A DNA stretch of 64,000 bases from NCBI RefSeq assembly GCF_000192225.1, contig NZ_GL872413.1:1214285-1278284 (forward strand). Direction: 5' to 3'. A program made the translations under genes and the position numbers. Under the pieces are notes generated by a model. That model saw nothing but the letters and a program-made list of their open reading frames with translations. It did no database searches and was not told where the DNA came from. Source of the DNA: Capnocytophaga sp. oral taxon 338 str. F0234. GTDB taxonomy: Bacteria; Bacteroidota; Bacteroidia; Flavobacteriales; Flavobacteriaceae. Of this stretch, positions 61,681 through 64,000 are shown piece by piece; the first letter of the stretch is position 1; every line of letters starts with the position of its first letter.

Positions 61681-61727
61681 ATACACTTTGATTGTAGTGT
61701 GTCTCAGACAATCAAAGTGTATTTTTT
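61681..61727 (+). terminator. Strong hairpin terminator after M64 peptidase gene
   Basis: A 15-bp perfect stem (61681-61695 with 61708-61722), a 12-nt loop and a T-run at 61722-61727. The best intrinsic terminator in the window. It isolates the M64 gene from the HMG-CoA reductase gene. Confidence 0.92.
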
Positions 61728-61754
61728 AATTTTATCTAATCTAATCTAATAAAA

Positions 61755-63050
61755 ATGATTAACGGTTTCTCAAAACTTACTAAGAAACAAAAACGACAAT
61801 GGATCTACCAGAACTATCTTTTCCAATATTTTCCGGAAGAAGTATTCTCTATCTATGATTTGTCTGATGATAAGTTACAGAAGCTACATGATGATTTCAT
61901 AGAAAATACAATAGGAAACTATGTGCTACCCTTAGCAGTAGCTCCGAATTTCTTTATTGACGACCATTGTTATACAGTTCCCATGGTATTGGAGGAAAGT
62001 TCTGTAGTGGCAGCAGTAAGTAAAGCTGCTAAATTCTGGTCGCAGCATGGAGGCTTCCATTGTCGGGTACGTAGCATGGAAAAAGTGGGGCATATACACT
62101 TATTTTTTGATGGTAATAAACAAGAGTTATTTCAGTTCTTTAGCCAGATAGAGCCCTTGTTATATAAAGAGACCCAGCCACTTACTGAAAATATGCGAAG
62201 GAGAGGAGGAGGAATTTCTTCCATTATGCTTAAGGATATGACAGATTCCTTAGAACATTACTATCAAGTATTTGTTACTTTTCTCACAGGGGATGCTATG
62301 GGAGCTAACTTTATCAATTCATGTCTGGAACAGATGACCAAAACGATAGAAAGAGAGTCAATAGCTCGCTTGACCAAAGGCTCCTTAGAAGTGCTTATGA
62401 GCATCCTCTCCAACTATACTCCTCAATGCTTAGTGAAAGCAGAGGTATCAACTCCTGTTTCCCAGATGTCATTTGAGGATATAGAAGGTGTTACTTTTGC
62501 CACTGATTTTGTTCGCGCTATAGCTATAGCCAATGCCGATGTATATAGGGCAGTTACTCATAATAAGGGTGTTATGAATGGAATAGATGCTGTAGTTATT
62601 GCTACCGGAAATGATTTTCGCGCAGTGGAGGCTGCAGCTCACGCTTATGCTACTAAAGACGGTAGATATAAGAGTCTTACTCAAGCCTGTATCAAGGATG
62701 ATATTTTTCATTTTAGTATAGAAATTCCTCTAGCTATAGGTACAGTAGGAGGACTAACCAAGCTCCACCCTATGGTTAGGACAGCTATGAAAATTCTTGA
62801 AAATCCTTCAGCAGAAACACTTATGAAAATTATTGCTTGTGTGGGATTAGCACAGAACTTTGCAGCAGTGAGTTCCTTAATTACTCATGGTATTCAAAAG
62901 GGACACATGAAAATGCACTTAGCAAACATCCTTAACCAATTAGGCGCTACTTCAGAGGAAAAGCAGCAAATCATAACATACTTTAAGAATAAAACAGTCT
63001 CTTATAGTGAGGTAGTGCAACTTTTTAATCAAATAAAGGGCAGAGAGTAA
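61755..63050 (+). CDS. Hydroxymethylglutaryl-CoA reductase (class II)
   Basis: Interconverts HMG-CoA and mevalonate. The 431 residues match class II (bacterial) HMG-CoA reductases. ENTIGNYVLPLAVAPNFFID (residues 50-69) is the substrate-binding start, the catalytic Glu lies in MVLEESSVVAA, DAMGANFINSC (about 179) is the conserved cofactor-site block, and GTVGGLTKLHPM (about 331) is near the C-terminus. Class II enzymes serve either mevalonate synthesis (isoprenoids) or breakdown; no other mevalonate gene is in the window. The gene starts about 30 bp after the M64 terminator. Confidence 0.94.
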   Translation: MINGFSKLTKKQKRQWIYQNYLFQYFPEEVFSIYDLSDDKLQKLHDDFIENTIGNYVLPLAVAPNFFIDDHCYTVPMVLEESSVVAAVSKAAKFWSQHGGFHCRVRSMEKVGHIHLFFDGNKQELFQFFSQIEPLLYKETQPLTENMRRRGGGISSIMLKDMTDSLEHYYQVFVTFLTGDAMGANFINSCLEQMTKTIERESIARLTKGSLEVLMSILSNYTPQCLVKAEVSTPVSQMSFEDIEGVTFATDFVRAIAIANADVYRAVTHNKGVMNGIDAVVIATGNDFRAVEAAAHAYATKDGRYKSLTQACIKDDIFHFSIEIPLAIGTVGGLTKLHPMVRTAMKILENPSAETLMKIIACVGLAQNFAAVSSLITHGIQKGHMKMHLANILNQLGATSEEKQQIITYFKNKTVSYSEVVQLFNQIKGRE

Positions 63051-63086
63051 AGACAAATCACCCAATGATTAACTTTGTTGGTATTA

Positions 63087-64000
63087 TCAGTTAAGTATTT
63101 TCACCATAAGTTCCTTAAGAATATCATAGAAGGAGATAGAACCACTTTCCACACCTTTGCTTTTAAGGTCAGCTTCTTTAATAACCTCCATACAAAAACT
63201 GATTTTTCTCAAGGGATATTTGGCAGCAGCAAGCCTGTAATCTTTCAAAAAATAGGGATTTATTCCCATTTCTCTTGCCAATTCTGCATCGGATTTTCCA
63301 GTAGAACTAGAGTAGATAAATAGGTTTCTGAAGTATCTGTATAGATTTTCTGTAATCATAGCTATGGGATTATCCTTTTGATTTTCATTAAAGTATTTAA
63401 TAATTTGTATGGCTTTGGGAATATCCTTTTGTCCGATGGCATTTTGTAGTTCATATACATTGAAATCCTTACTAATACCTATGTTCTGCTCTATATGAGC
63501 AGGGGTAATTTCAGTACCTTTGGTAAGGATTATTTTTAGTTTATTCAGTTCATTGGCAATACGACTCAGATCTGTCCCCAAGAAGCTAATGAGTAGTTGG
63601 CTGGCTATTTGGGTAATAGTATATCCACTTTCCTTTAAATAGCTACTAATCCATTTTGCTGTATCATTTTCATATAGTTTTTTACCTTCAAAATAGACAT
63701 ACTTTTTAAGTTCTTTAGCTAATTTGGTCTTTCCATCTATTTTTCCATATTTGTAACATAGTACCAAGAGAGTTGTCGGAGAAGGATTTTCTACATAAGG
63801 GAGTAGTTGTGCAATGGTACGGCTAAGTTCCTGTGCTTCTTTAACAATGATTACTCTTCTTTGTGCCATCATGGGATACTCTCTTGCATAGTGGATAAGT
63901 GAATCTATAGTGATATCCTTTCCATAAATAACCTGTTGGTTGAAAGCCTTTTCCTCTTCAGAAAGTACATTCTCTTCAATATAATTACTGATAAGATCAA
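63087..64000 (-). CDS. holA: DNA polymerase III delta subunit (N-terminus cut by window)
   Basis: HolA is the delta subunit of the clamp loader and opens the beta clamp. The frame stays open from the stop at 63087 to the right edge; the ATG at 63872 is internal (MMAQRRVIIVKEAQEL follows a clear upstream continuation SLIHYAREYP). The visible ~304 residues lack the N-terminal P-loop-like start. Family features are LLVLCYKYGKIDGKTKLAKEL, KESGYTITQIASQLLISFLG, EQNIGISKDFNVYELQNAI and the C-terminal YFRNLFIYSS/REMGINPYFLKDY helices. It converges with the HMG-CoA reductase gene; 36 bp separate the stops. Confidence 0.92.
   Translation of the reverse strand, partial: DLISNYIEENVLSEEEKAFNQQVIYGKDITIDSLIHYAREYPMMAQRRVIIVKEAQELSRTIAQLLPYVENPSPTTLLVLCYKYGKIDGKTKLAKELKKYVYFEGKKLYENDTAKWISSYLKESGYTITQIASQLLISFLGTDLSRIANELNKLKIILTKGTEITPAHIEQNIGISKDFNVYELQNAIGQKDIPKAIQIIKYFNENQKDNPIAMITENLYRYFRNLFIYSSSTGKSDAELAREMGINPYFLKDYRLAAAKYPLRKISFCMEVIKEADLKSKGVESGSISFYDILKELMVKILN

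Overview
The window is a 64 kb stretch of low-GC chromosome from a member of the Bacteroidota, most likely family Flavobacteriaceae. A Capnocytophaga-like oral genus fits best, but this rests on gene content and protein style, not on a search. Supporting signs are promoter elements of the Bacteroidota type (TAnnTTTG -7 boxes, some with TTG/TTTG about 20 bp upstream), little sign of Shine-Dalgarno sequences, a BatC/BatD aerotolerance pair, a Bacteroidota-type LptE, a DUF6261 protein and an M64 peptidase.

Layout. 1-3166 (+) is an array of unrecognised membrane and soluble proteins that are paralogs or partial copies of each other. 3190-6372 (+) holds mnmE, a YigZ-family gene and aroC. From 6354 to 30721 everything is on the minus strand: uvrB with a GDP-fucose synthase gene, a secreted phosphatase, then a long surface-polysaccharide operon read from ugd (22183) down to about 11290 (UDP-GlcA and UDP-Galf precursors, Wzx flippase, Wzy polymerase, four glycosyltransferases, a second FAD enzyme). 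Upstream of it lie pfkA, an MsbA-like exporter, a DUF6261 gene, four small membrane proteins in tandem, and two aromatic amino acid permease genes, one with a large internal deletion. 30808-38844 (+) carries lptE, a TPR gene, secG, a secreted YD-repeat protein, batC, batD and ppk1. 38936-43593 (-) carries rpsT, two identical tRNA-Glu genes, an MBOAT/SGNH-LysM acetylation pair and bioD. Then come uvrC (+); coaX, queD, folD and lpdA (-); a WecA-like phosphoglycosyl transferase (+); serA, serC and an acyl-CoA reductase (-); a PadR/PspC pair and prfA (+); yicC (-); a sigma-54-type AAA+ regulator, an M64 metallopeptidase and HMG-CoA reductase (+); and holA (-), which runs off the right edge.

How they work together. 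Most of the window is housekeeping: tRNA modification, DNA repair, folate, shikimate, serine, biotin and CoA metabolism, and translation termination. The accessory content concerns the cell surface: a Wzx/Wzy-type glycan locus that is visibly more AT-rich than its flanks, LptE, BatC/D, a probable cell-wall acetylation pair, a PspC envelope protein, and secreted phosphatase, peptidase and YD-repeat proteins.

The items most worth a second look are the two arrays of small paralogous membrane proteins (1-3166 and 25951-27760), the permease with an internal deletion (27987-28703), the AAA+ regulator with GSFTHA in place of GAFTGA (58945-60201), the pantothenate kinase with Asn at a normally Asp position (45619-46380), and the 21-bp repeat inside batC. 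I see no CRISPR array, insertion sequence, integrase or restriction system. I cannot claim a proven new system; the membrane-protein arrays are the least explained content.
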